Part shown: piece after piece, positions 1-12,986 of the stretch | How the letters are laid out: each line of letters begins with the position of its first letter | Position numbering within the stretch: the stretch's first letter is position 1 | Origin: Parasponia andersonii | Lineage: Eukaryota; Streptophyta; Magnoliopsida; Rosales; Cannabaceae | NCBI GenBank assembly: GCA_002914805.1 | Contig: JXTB01000038.1 | Coordinates: 850,250-914,249 of the forward strand | Length of the DNA stretch: 64,000 nt | Direction: 5' to 3' | Program-made: the position numbers and the translations under genes | The notes under the pieces: model-generated | Database searches by the model: none | What the model was told of the DNA's origin: nothing | Seen by the model: only the letters and a program-made list of their open reading frames with translations

Positions 1-496
1 CATACACACATCTCTCAAATTTTGGACAAACTGAGTTCACCCATCTAGTTAATTTATGGAGGAGCTTAAGTCAAAGCTGGTTAGGGATGTCGTACATATG
101 GACATTTTAGCCAGATGTTACGGCCCAATTTACGTAATTTGATTTACTTATGTATATAGTCTAGTATAGTAGAGTTACATTTACTACTATTTGTGTGGAA
201 CCTGCATATACAATTTTTTATTTGTAATATATTTATATACAAATCAAGTTTTAGTGACTCATTTGATATTAGGGTTAAAACTATGTTTATAGAATAATAC
301 TGACCGTCTATTGAATTTTTAAAAGAAAGTGAAAAGTTCAAATTAGCACATACTTTCAGAAGTTACAATTTCAAAAATGTTTTTAAAAAGTAACGCCTCA
401 CAAATGAGAGTTAATAAACTTATAGTAGTGATATGTTGAATTTCTGAGAAAGAGGCAGTTGGGAAAGTAACTATTGGTAGTGTTTCTCTTCTTAAC

Positions 497-540
<44 letters not shown>

Positions 541-1110
541 TAAGACTCTCAAACACATAAAAATTTATTCCCCATGACCAAAAGGCTAATTTGCTATTCA
601 CTCAAATAGTCATATTTAGAAACTCATGATAATTAGAGCTAGAATCCACTTAAAACAGAAATATGTCATAGACAAATTAGCATCACAAATATATTAGGAA
701 TCTAATTAATCTAATGAAAGATGGACTTCACAAATTTTAGACTCCTAGGATGAATTAAATAACACTCCTATAAAGACAAGGATTCCTATATACAATAATA
801 CATGTCAAGACTCGATTAGATAGCAACTAAAAAGATCGATTTGAAAAGATAAGAAATCAAATACAAGACCTTGATTTGAAATTCTTTGTTCTAGTTTATC
901 ATTAAGTAACCCTAATTTCTAAGTATGTTAGATACTTAATTAGGTATCTAAATTTAATTAGGTATGCATACAAATATTTTTAAGAACATAGTGAGACCCT
1001 AACTAACCTACCCTAATGATCCATTGCACTGCTTTCAAACCAATATGTCGATTTACTTTCACTGCTACAGTCAGGACTACTATGCTATATATATGCATAC
1101 AAGGGAACAA
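1..1110. other. AT-rich intergenic DNA
   Basis: No coding signal or recognisable RNA gene is visible. The short open frames here are low-complexity and have no family resemblance. The only clear structure is the (TA)n tract listed separately. Confidence 0.6.
503..538. repeat. (TA)n microsatellite
   Basis: About 18 uninterrupted TA dinucleotides in AT-rich intergenic DNA. Similar tracts recur throughout the window, for example at 2647-2680, 4375-4404, 62425-62457 and at the edges of the MITEs near 38.6, 39.6 and 59.8 kb. Confidence 0.9.
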
Positions 1111-1118
1111 TACTATTA

Positions 1119-1727
1119 AAGGTGTCAAAATGTACCGCACCAAAAAGGTCAGTTCACCTCCCATCATTTTGGCCCGTGGACATTATAACAGGCCCGAGCT
1201 GGGCTATATGTTTAAGTCCGCCTGGTCGGGCTGCCAATCTAGCCCGTTTGCTAAAAATATTTTTTTTTATTTTGAAATTTTTTTAAAAAAATAATTTTTC
1301 TAATATTTATATACATTTCTTCATTCTTTTTTTTTTAACACTTTCAAATTTCAATATATTCTACTTATATACTTTAAGCTTATTTAATTATTTTTAAACT
1401 TTTATCAATAGGAAAAAAAATATAACATATTATTTATTGTTTCATAAATTTTATTTTAATATTTTTAACTAATTATATAAATAATAATCTCTTTTTTTGA
1501 ATTTTTTTTAAAAAATTTAAAATTAAGCCCATTTTGACCCATTCTAGACCCGACCCACCTAGGAATCCAATAAGTTTACAAGCTAAGTTGAGCTACATTT
1601 TAAAATTCCATATTAGGCCAGACCCGACCCACTTTTTTTAAACAGGCCGGCCCAATCTAATCTATGCTTCTTCTAAAGCCCTTTTAGACGGGCGTGCCGG
1701 GCAAGTCTGCTCGTTTTGATACCTCTA
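1119..1727. mobile_element. hAT-type MITE with GGCCCG-rich ends
   Basis: A 609-bp non-coding element with GC-rich ends containing repeated GGCCCG/CGGGCC motifs and a very AT-rich middle. The ends are imperfect inverted repeats: AAGGTGTCAAAATG on the left against TAGAGGTATCAAAACG read inward from the right. It is flanked by TACTATTA at 1111-1118 and TGCTATTA at 1728-1735, a 7/8 match to an 8-bp target duplication. That duplication length is the known signature of hAT transposons. There is no transposase, so it is non-autonomous. The first bases of the left end look eroded. It resembles the element at 34683-35134 in style but is not an obvious copy of it. Confidence 0.6.
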
Positions 1728-1735
1728 TGCTATTA

Positions 1736-2644
1736 GATGTAAGGATAAGGCTAGAGAGACGCAAGCCGTAATGGTCCCCATGGTGGCATGTAATTGGAGT
1801 CTGAAACATGCATTTAAATATTGAAGTCCTTTCTTCCAGGATCCACATCAAACCCAATGATATACATTAGATTAGTATGCCTAAAGGTTGAAACACGCGT
1901 GAACCCTAACAGTCACAACCATCCAAGATATTACCTCGTATTCCAAACACTGCAGAGATAAATTAGTCATTCCTAATTGCTCTGAAAATACAAAAAACAT
2001 TTCTCCATCATTATTACAGACATTTATTATCCATTATATGTATGGGCACCAATATACACACACCGAAAGAGATCATCTAAGAAATTATAGTTCTTATTTC
2101 ATCCGTTTATATTAAATGGTAATCAATCCATAGCAAGTCAAACAAATAATTAACTGATGCATAATTTATTAATATTTTGGGTGCTAATTTAGACGGGATT
2201 CTTCGAGCTCTTATCTTGATGCTTTTTCCCTAAGTCGGGTATTATTCAATTTATTAATTGAAATAAAAAAGAAAAGAAGTGATACATAATTCATGGACAT
2301 TTAACATGGTAACATGTCAGCAAAAGGATATCTATATATACGAACAGGTAAATACAAGCAGATCCCCAAACAAAAGGCAGAACAAGAAACACATTTAGTG
2401 CAATATGGGAAAGTAGATCAGTGCCAAAAGCTAGTTTTTAGCAAAATAACATAAAATCACATCGAAATATCTGCTGTCTATATATTAGTACTGATCACAT
2501 TCAGTATTTGCTGGTCTCTCACATGGCTGACTCGAATGAAGATTTTAGATGGGGTCCTGGGACCACATTGGTCTGAGAAAGTAACTATTATGGGGCCATA
2601 CTTGAAGACAGAAACATTTATGGCAGAAATGCTTTCCGATCAAT

Positions 2645-2683
<39 letters not shown>

Positions 2684-4372
2684 CATGCACATGGTTCAGA
2701 CTCACACCCTATGTTTCTTGATCTGCTAGACAATGCAATGACGAAAGGGATCAAGTACTTGGCTGTTCTAGTAGATAACCAAGCATGCCCATTTTAATTA
2801 AATTTCACTCACATGTTAAGAAACAAATGCTTGTCGACATGTTTAAGCATGTTTAAAAGGGTCAGATCAGTAAGTGTTTTTTATCACCACTACTTCGTCG
2901 TGAAGCAGCCAATTCTGACAAAAGAGAGCAAAATAAGTACAGTGCCTCTCGAGTACTCTTCATGACTGGACGCCCAAGATAAAGACAAGCTTATGCTAGC
3001 TAAACAATTTAGACAAATAAAACTCAAGTATGATTTTGTAATGTAGAACAACATTTGTTAATATTTGTATGACCTGTCCATAACAATACAAGGACAAAAG
3101 TTTCCATCATTTCTAGAAGTGTCATGCATGCAATTATTACACTTTAATTAAGTGTGTTTATGATATCAATTTTTTGGTGAAATAAATAAGAAATCACTTG
3201 TGTCCTTGTTAGGTATCTACTGGGAAAAAAACTAATAAAAATAATAATTAAAAAGTGAATACCATGCAGTTACCCTTTATGCTAGAAAAAAGTACTCTTC
3301 CTTGTATTAAAGACTTTGCCTTTTCCTCTATTTTAATACGTCTAAACAGAAACTTGAAGCTGCTTGTTGCAGTATTGCTGAAGAAAATATAGCTCTTGGA
3401 ACCAGTCATTCATTATACTGCTCCTATATTCAGCAAGTATTCGAACAATTCATATTAAAAATCATGAGATTTTTAAAAAAAAAAAAAAATCCTCTAGTTT
3501 GCATCATCATCCCATCAAATTTTAAAAATGCCCTCATCGCGAAGAGTAATGGTAGGCCCCAACTCGTGTCCCAACTTCTTAAATAAATATTACAAGTGAA
3601 TTTTCACACTTTCAATTGGTAAGGATACAATTTTCGATATATAGATAGGCTTAATAGCACTGAGGAATAGTTACATGACGAGTACTCAAATATTTTCTAA
3701 AATTGTTAGGAACCCTGTCATTATCCGATATGAATACGAGTGAAGTCGTAGAACATTCCCAATTCCCTCTCTATTCAAGGCTCAACTCTGACTTAGCTAG
3801 CAGCACTTCTAAATGAGCAGAGTGAATGACTTTAACAAGGTCCGAGGTGAAGTAACAGATTTTTTTTTAAAATGGCAGATGTATAATGAAAGTTCATGAC
3901 AACAGCCATAGAAGTGGTGATCAATCTCAATAAAGCTAAATGGAGCCTACATCAATAGGTACATGCGCAGAAAAGAAAATAATCACAAAACATCAAAGGT
4001 AGAGACAAAGCCATCTCCAAAATCTGGATGGAATATCAGTACAACTAATCTGCTCAGAGGAAATCACAAAATATTGGAAAACTGTGTTTTGTCAGATCCA
4101 CAAATAAGATTTTATTCCACTTGTCTTCCACAAGCCTACTTTAATGCATATATAGACAACTGAAAGATATTAATCATATCTCATATGATATCTGTTATGT
4201 TAGCAGACACATTTAAAGAACAAAATAATCAAATAAACTATGGAAGAATCTTAACCATATGAAAAGACATTAATATGTGTGGCAGTGTTTAGACACTTAA
4301 TGAAACTAAAGAACTTTTTATTTCTTCACCTGCTTGAAGTAAGAAATAACCACCAAATGATTTGTGTGCCTT

Positions 4373-4409
<37 letters not shown>

Positions 4410-5340
4410 AATATTTATATGAAGACCGCATTGCAATGGCTTGGAAAACATGCCAAAGAACTAATTCTACGCGAGGTAACTTTTACATGCGGTTTGGACA
4501 GAGATAAAAGTTCTTTGCTGCATTTCCAATAATTTAATCGGACAACAAAAAATGGTTATGTATTCCACTTCAGGCAGGTGTTGGTTCATATCATGTTTAT
4601 CATCCAGCGTACAGATTTTCTAAACTCCCAATTGAATTCGAAATATCAACCTTTAAATAGTAGACAGATTTTATCATAAGGAATATTATACTGCTACCTG
4701 TGCAACTTAACTTAGATTTATTCAAAAGGCTTTCCACATGGGTTTTTATTGTACATTTAGAAAAAGTGTAGAATGAAATAATATCTGAAGGGTGGTAATT
4801 TTGCCAGGATTTCAGGACAAAGATAAAAAAATCTTGTAAAGATATGCCTGCTAGATACGAGCCTATGGAAATAAACATCGTGCAATTGGTTCAAATCCTT
4901 TGGTTGTTTGTGGTGGAGAATAGACCATAGGCCTATATCTAGTTTTGGTGTATTTGAAAGAGACCAGAAGAACCATGTTTGATCGAAGCCACATGCAAGC
5001 GTGAACATGTATATATTTTAAAAAAAATAAAAAATATACACGTACCCAATATGGTTACAGTAACCATACATGCACACCAAGCACGATAATAATTCATTCA
5101 TATATATATAATATTAAAAAGCTTAAAACAACAAAGAAAAATTAGAAGGGTTAGAGCTCAGTATATATGAGCTAACCATGAAACATATGGATCTTGCATT
5201 ACATGGTAACTGGAAAAACTCTAGTTAGACTACACTTCCTTGGCAAACCAACCAAACAAACAATTACATATCCTCCCGAGTAATTTACTGAGAGTAAGAT
5301 CTGTACTTCTCTGCAGCGGACTGTGAATGAACTAATGTCC
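1736..5340. other. Intergenic DNA with (TA)n tracts
   Basis: No gene is recognised. (TA)n tracts occur at 2647-2680 and 4375-4404. Short open frames at 3963-4163 and 4600-5008 have no start context, splice signals or family resemblance that I can see, and I treat them as chance. Confidence 0.5.
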
Positions 5341-5690
5341 CTACTACAAAAACGATATTATACAACATTTTTTGAATGTTACCTGTTATGTTAAAGCAAC
5401 ACTTGTTAAGTACTGTATTTTTCAATGTTGCTGAAAGTCATTTGAATGTTACATATTATATTAAGCAACATTTGTTAAGTGTTGCAGAAGGTCATTTGAA
5501 TACGTAATATTTATTAAGTGTGAGTACTTTACGCAATATTTATAGCATAAATATAGTATAAAATGGTCATTTAAAAGAGGTTTTAAAGAGATTATGTAAC
5601 ACTTTCATATAAAATGTTATATAATATCTAGTAGTTACCCATTATAGGCAACATTTGTACGATAAATGTTGCTTAAAGATACAATTAAAT
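5341..5690. mobile_element. CACTA-like MITE, degraded
   Basis: The left end reads CTACTACAAAAACG, close to the CACTACAAAAA terminus of plant En/Spm (CACTA) elements. Inside are several inverted and direct copies of a GCAACATTTGTTAAG-type motif, for example near 5396, 5466 and 5648, as in non-autonomous CACTA derivatives. I could not find a matching right terminus, so the end coordinate is approximate and the element may be truncated. Confidence 0.35.
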
Positions 5691-6086
5691 TAAAAAAAAA
5701 TCGCAAGCTTAAAATCTGCTCCAGCACGCAAAATATTTCGCAGATCCACAAAAATTAGTAAATAACAACTATTTATAGTGATCTTAAACAAGGTATTCAG
5801 AATGGCCTAACAATATAGTATAAAGGTATCTCTATCTAATAATATTAGCTCTAGTTAAGAAGGTATTTTGTTTGCTCGAGTTCAGTGTCCAAGTATATTG
5901 TTGGGCCTAACAATTGGAGAGTGTTAGGTAATGCAAACATGATAACATTCGGCCCACTCATTGTACAGCTTGCATGTGTTTCAAGTTGTTTTTGGGCATT
6001 GTTATCGGTTGGGAGCAATTAATGTTGAGCCCCTAAAACGGCTAGTACCTTCAAGTCTGAGAAGCATAACTATCCTGAAGTTTCGT

Positions 6087-6509
6087 AGGAAAAGTTCATA
6101 AATACCCCTTTTCCAAACCTTATTTTCATAAATACTTTTTTATTTTTATTTCATAAATACCCATTTTTAGAGAAATATAGACTACCACTATTTTACACAT
6201 AAAATGTATACCGTAGTCTATATTTTCTGAATAAAAATTATACTAAAAATTGGCACATATTTTAAAATGTATACCATAGGTTAAATTTATAAGAAAAATG
6301 TAAATCGTGTTAAACATTTATATTATAAATGTATATCGTTCATATTTTATACATAAAATGTGTATCTCATAGATAAAATTTACATTATAAATGTGGGCTA
6401 CTTATATTTTACATTGCGAACCATAAAAATAGGTATTTTTGAAATAAAAATTAAAAAGAAGTATTTATGAAAATAAGTTTTAAAAACGGGTACTAGGCAT
6501 AAATTTCTC
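6087..6509. mobile_element. Mutator-like MITE, copy 1
   Basis: A 423-bp element with about 48-bp imperfect terminal inverted repeats. The left arm contains AAAAGTTCATAAATACC and TTATTTTCATAAATAC. The right arm, read inward, contains GAAATTTATGCCTAGTACCC and TTATTTTCATAAATAC. It is flanked by AAGTTTCGT (6078-6086) and AAGTTTTGT (6510-6518), an 8/9 match to the 9-bp target duplication typical of Mutator-like elements. The interior has repeated ATAAAATGTATACC motifs and no coding capacity. Two more copies lie at 9055-9549 and 10128-10545. Confidence 0.65.
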
Positions 6510-6518
6510 AAGTTTTGT

Positions 6519-7748
6519 CTCTTTATTGCTTGAGTCTTATCTGTGAGTTTAATTAGGTGTAGTTCTGAGCACATCCATGAAGGAACAAATTAATATTCCA
6601 TCCTTGGTACATACCAAAAGCTCACATACAATATATACTTTTCTTTCCTAAGATAAACGAGAAATTAATATATCTTACAAATGTCTACAAATTGACTTTT
6701 GGCAACACCAAAAAAACTCTTTATTATTTAACTAATTCAAAACTCTAAGACAAACTTGGTTTTATGATGGCTCTTTCTCATTGTCAATAGCCAACATGCA
6801 CCCCAGGATTGTTATGGGCTGAATATTATTGGTTCACCATAAAGTCCAACTCTCTATATTCGCAAATTTTGCATCTTTGTTGGCAAATTGGTATAAATAG
6901 AAGTAACTTTTACTAAAATGGCGTTTTAAGTTGCATTTTGAAAAGTGACTTTTCTAGTCGTATTTTAATATTTTTGTAATCTTGTGTGATAGAGGATGAC
7001 AGAATTTGTGATCATTGATTGATTCTAAAAATGTCAAAATTTTACATTAACAAATTGTGTAACTCATCTTCACACAATTTGTAACATTACTAGAAATATC
7101 AATTTGAAAAAAAAAAAAAAAAATACTAAAAAGATCATTTTGGGCCAAATTAGAACTGCCCAAATCAATTTTTCATCTTTATTCCCATTACTTGTACTCC
7201 TTTCGAGTTTTCCCTAGCTTATTTTCTCGTACGTATTATAAAAATACCAATGTTTATTCGCATTAAAGTTTAGAAGACCCAACTACTAAGTGGTCCTATT
7301 GCTCTTATCTATCCCTGCCCAAGTAATCTCTCTTTCTTTAACCAAAAATAAAAAAGTAAACTCTCTTTCATAGTACAGGAACCTCTACATCTTTGTTCGC
7401 CGCCCCCCTTTTTCAATAGATAGGATTATTTATTTTTCTTTTTTTTTTTGTTTAAATACTTGAAGAAAATAATCTAATTCCTATTTTGGATTCTGACTTT
7501 TTAAATGTCTAGCAGTAGCAGTCATACTATATATATATATATATATAAAGGTTGGCAATTGAATACGTATTTCTTTAACCTACAGAGAAGTATTTTTTAT
7601 AGTCAAGTATTTTTTATAGTCGTTATATCATCATTTAATAATAATCTAATGAATATAATAAAGTGTATAAAAAAACGTACATCATTAATGTTATTTCTCT
7701 CTTTTAGTTTTTATTATAAAAAAAATATGCACGATAAATTTTCATTAG
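6519..7748. other. AT-rich intergenic DNA
   Basis: No gene or element is recognised. There is a poly(A) tract near 7108-7124 and a (TA)n tract near 7529-7548. An ambiguous base (N) sits at 7749, just before a poly(T) run. Confidence 0.5.
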
Positions 7749-7749
7749 N

Positions 7750-8388
7750 TTTTTTTTTTTTTTTTGAAAAGAAGACTTCATAACTTTTATTAAATCAAAT
7801 TATCAGCTAAGAGATTGGTAATACATCTCTGGATAACATGGGTTGACAACAATAGAAATCCTTTCTAACATAAAGCTTTGCAAGTGTATGGGCCACTTTA
7901 TTGCTGTCACGAGTAACGAAGCGACAAAAACCTGCATCACAAAAATACATTAAAGTTTAAATTTTCTCAATCAATATATCATCAGTAGACAAACTAACCA
8001 ATGAATTCATAAACTCAATTGCATTCCAACAGTTATTTTCAATGATATACACTGACAAAAATTGTTCATAACATTAACTAAGGGCCTCCTGGATAGCTAT
8101 CAACTCAACATCAAAAGAACTAGTAGAAATCGGGACTAGCCTTGCTAAAACATCAGTCAAATATCCATTACAGTCCATGATCACAGCATCCACACTTACA
8201 CATCTTAACCTTTGATCAATAGTGGCATTTATGTTTACTTTAAGAAAACTAAGAGAAAATGATGGTATAAGAATGATAGACCATTAAACTTTGATTTACC
8301 ATGTTTAATCAAAGCACACTAGATTCCCCATAAAATTACAATGATAGAAAGCCTATCTCCATAGATCAACTCAAACAATTTTACATAT
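7750..8388 (-). mobile_element. LINE 3' end: poly(A) tail and RNase H domain remnant
   Basis: On the minus strand this reads as the C-terminal RNase H-like domain (RVT_3 type) of a plant L1-type LINE. The clearest stretch, about 7795-7920, translates to CRFVTRDSNKVAHTLAKLY and ends at a TAG near 7810. Upstream in the same sense are a degraded DAVI.DCNGYL block, about 8150-8200, and a FDVELIAIQEAL block near 8090. The poly(T) run at 7750-7765 on the plus strand is the poly(A) tail of the LINE. Frameshifts and stops break the frame, and the rest of the LINE is missing (5' truncation). Confidence 0.6.
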
Positions 8389-8890
8389 ATGGGCCACTTT
8401 ATTGCTTTTACGAGCAACGAAGGAACAAGAACCTACACCACAAGAATACACTAAAGATTAAATATCCTCAACTTTAGTAGACAAACCAACCAATAAATTT
8501 ACAGACTTAATTGCATTTTAATAGTTATTTTCAACCATATACACTGACAAAGATTGGTTATAATATCAACTTAGGGCTTCTCAGATTGCTATCAACTCAG
8601 TACCAACGTAACTAGTAGAAATATGGACTAGCTTTACTAAAACATCAATCACATACCCATTACAGTCATTGATTAGAATACCCATACCTACACATCCTAA
8701 CCTTTGATCAACAACGACATCTATATTTAGTTTAAGCAAACCAAGAGGAAAATGTCATCTAAGAATAATAGACCATTAAATTTTGATTTACCATGTTTAA
8801 TCAAAGCACACTAGATTCCCCATAAAATTACAAAGATGCAAAGCTTATCTCCGTAGATTAACTCAAACAAAATTTTACATGTAGAATGAA
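8389..8890 (-). repeat. Tandem duplicate of the LINE RNase H remnant
   Basis: This repeats the preceding 7888-8388 segment almost base for base with an offset of about 501 bp. Both start at ATGGGCCACTTTATTGC and both end with CAAAGCACACTAGATTCCCC followed by AATTTTACAT. The second copy lacks the poly(A) tail segment, so it arose by local tandem duplication and not by a second LINE insertion. The copies have diverged by scattered substitutions. Confidence 0.7.
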
Positions 8891-9054
8891 ATAGATAAAA
8901 ATCATAGCAAGCAATTAAAATGCAAGATTTTCAATTAAAGTTTCCCCAATTTTTGTTTGTGATATTGTGATCATAGTTGACAACTAAAAGTATTTTTCTA
9001 AGAATTTTATGTTAATAACAACAAGGGGTGGATAGGTACATATCCTTTTGTTGG

Positions 9055-9549
9055 GGGAAAAGTTCATAAATACACATTTTAAAACCATAATTTCATAAAT
9101 ACCTATTTTTTATATTTATTTCATAAATAGCCCTTTTTATACTCATTTTTTTATAAATATAGACCACTACTATTTTACATATGAAATGTATACTATGGTA
9201 TATATTTTATGTATTAAATATGTATTGTGGTCTATATTTCATAAATAAAAATTACACTAAAAATTGACATACATTTCAAAATGTATACTATAAGTCAAAT
9301 TTATAATAAAAAAATATAAACTATGGTTTATATTTACATTGTAATGTTTATGCTTACAGTGTAAATATATACCGTTTATATTTTATATATGAAATGTATA
9401 CCTTATGGATAAAATTTATATTGTAAATGCATACTGCTCATATTTTTCATATGAAATGTGGACCATAGAAAGAGTATTTTTGAAAGAAAAATTAAAAAGG
9501 GTATTTATGAAAATAAGTTTTAAAAATGGGTACTAGGCATAAATTTCTC
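9055..9549. mobile_element. Mutator-like MITE, copy 2
   Basis: Same family and orientation as the copy at 6087-6509. The left arm starts GGGAAAAGTTCATAAATAC and the right arm ends GGCATAAATTTCTC. The interior shares ACCACTACTATTTTACATAT and repeated AATGTATAC motifs. Flanks TTTTGTTGG (9046-9054) and TTTTTTAGG (9550-9558) match at 7 of 9 positions, compatible with an old 9-bp duplication. It has no coding capacity. Confidence 0.6.
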
Positions 9550-10127
9550 TTTTTTAGGCTCGTAATATCAGTAAATGGCTTCAGATTAGTAGCTAGCTAA
9601 ACAATCGAAAATAAAGCTAAATGGCCTCAAGTCATAACAAAATGACCTTTATTTAAAAAGAAATTTTGATTTTTTATGGTAATTTTTCAAAAAAAATTGA
9701 AAAATCATAGATTATAAAATTATTTGAAAAAATTAAAAAGATTTAGAAAAATATCACTTTTTATTAATTAATGAGATACTTGAAGTAAATCATATAACTT
9801 GACTAGTTATCTTAAGCAACTAGCTTGGTTATTCCAAATAATCTAACTAGTTATCTCGAGTATTATTGAAATGTACCAATTTGGAAAAACAAAAAGTGCT
9901 AATAGTCTAAATATTTATTAAAATTATTTTTAAAAAAATTTTCAAACTAAATTTTTTTTTTCTAAATCAATTTGGGATTTTCAAAAAATTTAGCCCATTT
10001 GGGAATTTTTAGTTTTGGTACTTTGGGTTTGGAATTTTATAAGAAGCCCTTGTTTAAAAGTTGTAACTAATGGCCAAAGTTATTAATAAATGGTGCCTCC
10101 AATTTAAAAGTTAGCTAATATAATAGT

Positions 10128-10545
10128 GAAATTTATGCCTAATATTCGTTGTTTAAAACTTATTTCATAAATACTCATTTTTAATTTTTCTTTCAAATAT
10201 ACTTGTTTTTATGGTCCATATTTATATGCAAAATATGAGTGGTCCACATTTATAATGTAAATTTTATTCATGAGGTACACATTTCATGTGTAAAATATAA
10301 ACGGTATATATTTTAAAATGTATATCAATTTTAAGTGTAATTTTTATTCATGAAATATAGATCGTGGTATATATTTAATGCACGATATATATATATATAT
10401 ATATATATTATGGTATATATTTCATGTGTAAAACAATAGTGGTCTACATTTCTCTAAAGGGGTATAAAATGAGTATTTTTTAAATAAAAATAAAAAATAG
10501 ATATTTATAAAAATATAATTTTAAAGCGGATATTCATGAACTTTT
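10128..10545. mobile_element. Mutator-like MITE, copy 3 (inverted)
   Basis: Third copy of the same family, in the opposite orientation: it starts with GAAATTTATGCCTAATATTCG and ends with ATTCATGAACTTTT. The interior carries an internal (TA)n tract near 10385-10408. I could not define a convincing 9-bp duplication, so the exact ends are uncertain by a few bases. Confidence 0.55.
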
Positions 10546-11121
10546 AAATAGCCCAAGAAGGGTATAGCCACTGTGTAAGAGTGACCTATTTCCTAGAGTC
10601 TTCACGAACATTCGTTGATGGAGTTGGAACTCCTATGATCATGCATAGAGAAGGTAGCCATCTTAGTCGCCCTTCCTTCTCCTGTATTGCAGCCAAAAAA
10701 AAAATATAGCTAAAGTGTTTTAGTATTAAAGATTGATCTGTAAATATGTTTTAGTCATAGTATATATAAATCCGAGTTTGGAATATCTGTTATAGTACCT
10801 TTCCTTAAAAGAAATAAAAAGTCTACAATTTGAGTACTTTAGTTTGGTAGATATGTGTTGAGCACTTTCCCATATATATTTAGTTTTAGCATTTCTATTA
10901 CTGAGATTAGTAATTAGCCATAGATTAAAAGTTATATCAAAATTCTTTTAAAAAAATGTTATATCAAAATTACCCAATTTTATAGCTAAATGGCTCAAAT
11001 AAAATACGTTGAAATTATATACCCAAAATATCTTTACTGCACGCTAAATTTGAATCCTAAATATGCCATATTATTTTATAGATTTACCAACAAAAAATCC
11101 ATGTACATGTAATAACGATAC

Positions 11122-11275
11122 AAAGAATCTAGTATAATAAAATTGGTATATCTTCAATTATACCACCTCTATATAAAGATATACCAACAAGAAAATAAAA
11201 AGTAAAAAGACCAAAAATAAGAGTATAAAAGAATCTAGTATAACAAAATTGGTATATCTTCAAATATACCATCTT
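11122..11275. repeat. Short direct repeat pair
   Basis: AAAGAATCTAGTATAA followed by AAAATTGGTATATCTTCAA occurs twice, starting near 11122 and near 11226, about 105 bp apart. Both are in AT-rich non-coding DNA. Confidence 0.6.
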
Positions 11276-11380
11276 AATTTATAGATATGCCAATACAAAA
11301 AATAAATATAAGAAAACCATCTTAACTGAAAAATAGACATTAACTAATAAAAATACCTCTTAACTAACAAATAGATGTTA

Positions 11381-11640
11381 AGGATCATTAAGTCATAAAT
11401 TAGTAAATAACTAACAAATAAAAAAAAGGGTAATTGAGCTATAAATTAGTAAATAACTAACAAATGGACATTAATTACAAAAACAAGGGGTCATTAAGTT
11501 TTAAATTAGTAATTCACCACCAAATGGACATTAACCAACAAGTAAAAAAAAAGATTATTAAGCTATAAATTAGTAACTAACTAATAGATGGGCATTAACT
11601 TATAAAAGCGGTTATTATATAAGCAATAAATTAGTAAAGA
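11381..11640. repeat. Degenerate minisatellite, ~46-63 bp unit
   Basis: Four to five imperfect units begin near 11381, 11428, 11488, 11552 and 11609. Each carries a GGTCATTAAG-like start, then ATAAATTAGTAA, then TAACAAATGGACATTAA or a variant. Units are about 46-63 bp long and differ by indels. No coding potential. Confidence 0.6.
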
Positions 11641-11659
11641 TGGTCAGTTACTAATTGCA

Positions 11660-12981
11660 ATTCAAAAAAAAGTCATACCTTTATTCTTTAAAATAAGAAG
11701 AATCACACAAAAATACCATGAAGTTAGAGTTTTTTTAGCAAAAATTAATCCGATTTTAACTTTTCCAAATTAATATATTGACATTTTAAATATCTACAAA
11801 ATTATACTATCCACGGACTAATAAACTGATTTTAAGTTAATAAAATGACCAAATTACCCTCTATAATTGTATAAAAGGGTTTGAGTGATATCCTTGCAAA
11901 ATAATTATAAATAATGATATTAATTTTTAAGTAGGATTTTTTTATATAAGTTTTGATTTAAATAGAAATAGAAATTAAAAAAATAGCCTAAAAGAAAAAG
12001 AGATCAACAACGGCAATCCCAAATAAAAAATTTAGATCAACAATTTAAACGAGTCCTCAACAAAAACAAAAAGTGTAATGAAAATGTGGAGATAATCTCA
12101 CAAGAAAGAGGTCTAAGGCTCTAAACAAACCGCTCAATGGCAGATGAAATGGTGAATCCCAGTTTTTGGTAGGAACTAGAAAAGAAAAAATAAAACTAAA
12201 ATAGAAGGAGAAAAAGGAAAACCACCAAATTGTCTCTGAACAATAAATTGTAATAATAGTGTTAATAATGGAGTAATTTTGAAGCAAAAATCCCCGATCT
12301 TTAGCGCCTTGCTATTTAGTCACTAACTTTTAAATTTTAGCATTTAAATCCCAAAATCATTAAAAGTTTTGCAGCCGTTAGTCCTAGTCTGTTCTATATG
12401 ATTATCATGTATTTAAAAAAAAAAATCAGATGTAGGAAAAATTAAATAAAAAATGGAAAAGTCATCTGCTGATTAAAAGAAAACCGAAATCAATGTAATA
12501 TGCCCTTTATGAAAAAAAAAAATAAAAAAATAAAAAAAAAAATAACTCAGGCTAAATAAGATGATTTCTCTTATTCGAATAGTCAAACGTACTCTAAACG
12601 AAGAAAGAAAGAGAGAATAGATCAGAGATGGGATCAAGCAGGAGCAACTCAAACTAAAGAATCATGTATATTCATGGAGTTCTTAGTCATCTTTCTTCTT
12701 GATCTGCTTTGCTCATTTACTTATTTATTTTGCAAATTTCCTTTTTTCTCCTAATGTAAACATAAATATTTTGAAGTACTTTCCTCCTTAGATTATCTAA
12801 ATTTAACATGTTATTAAATTACTAACTAAATACACATAATGACCATGTTATAGTGTCTACAAGTGTATTTAAATGAAAATATGTTAAATAAAAGGATTTG
12901 AAGAGAAAGAAAATACATTGTTTGGTTTTTTAGGGTTCTTGGAGTCAGAGACGGAGCCCGGATTTCTCACCAAAGAGGGGA
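11660..12981. other. AT-rich intergenic DNA
   Basis: No gene is recognised. Poly(A) runs occur near 12415 and 12510-12545. The open frame at 12057-12287 (minus) is low-complexity and I do not call it. Confidence 0.5.
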
Positions 12982-12986
12982 AGACT

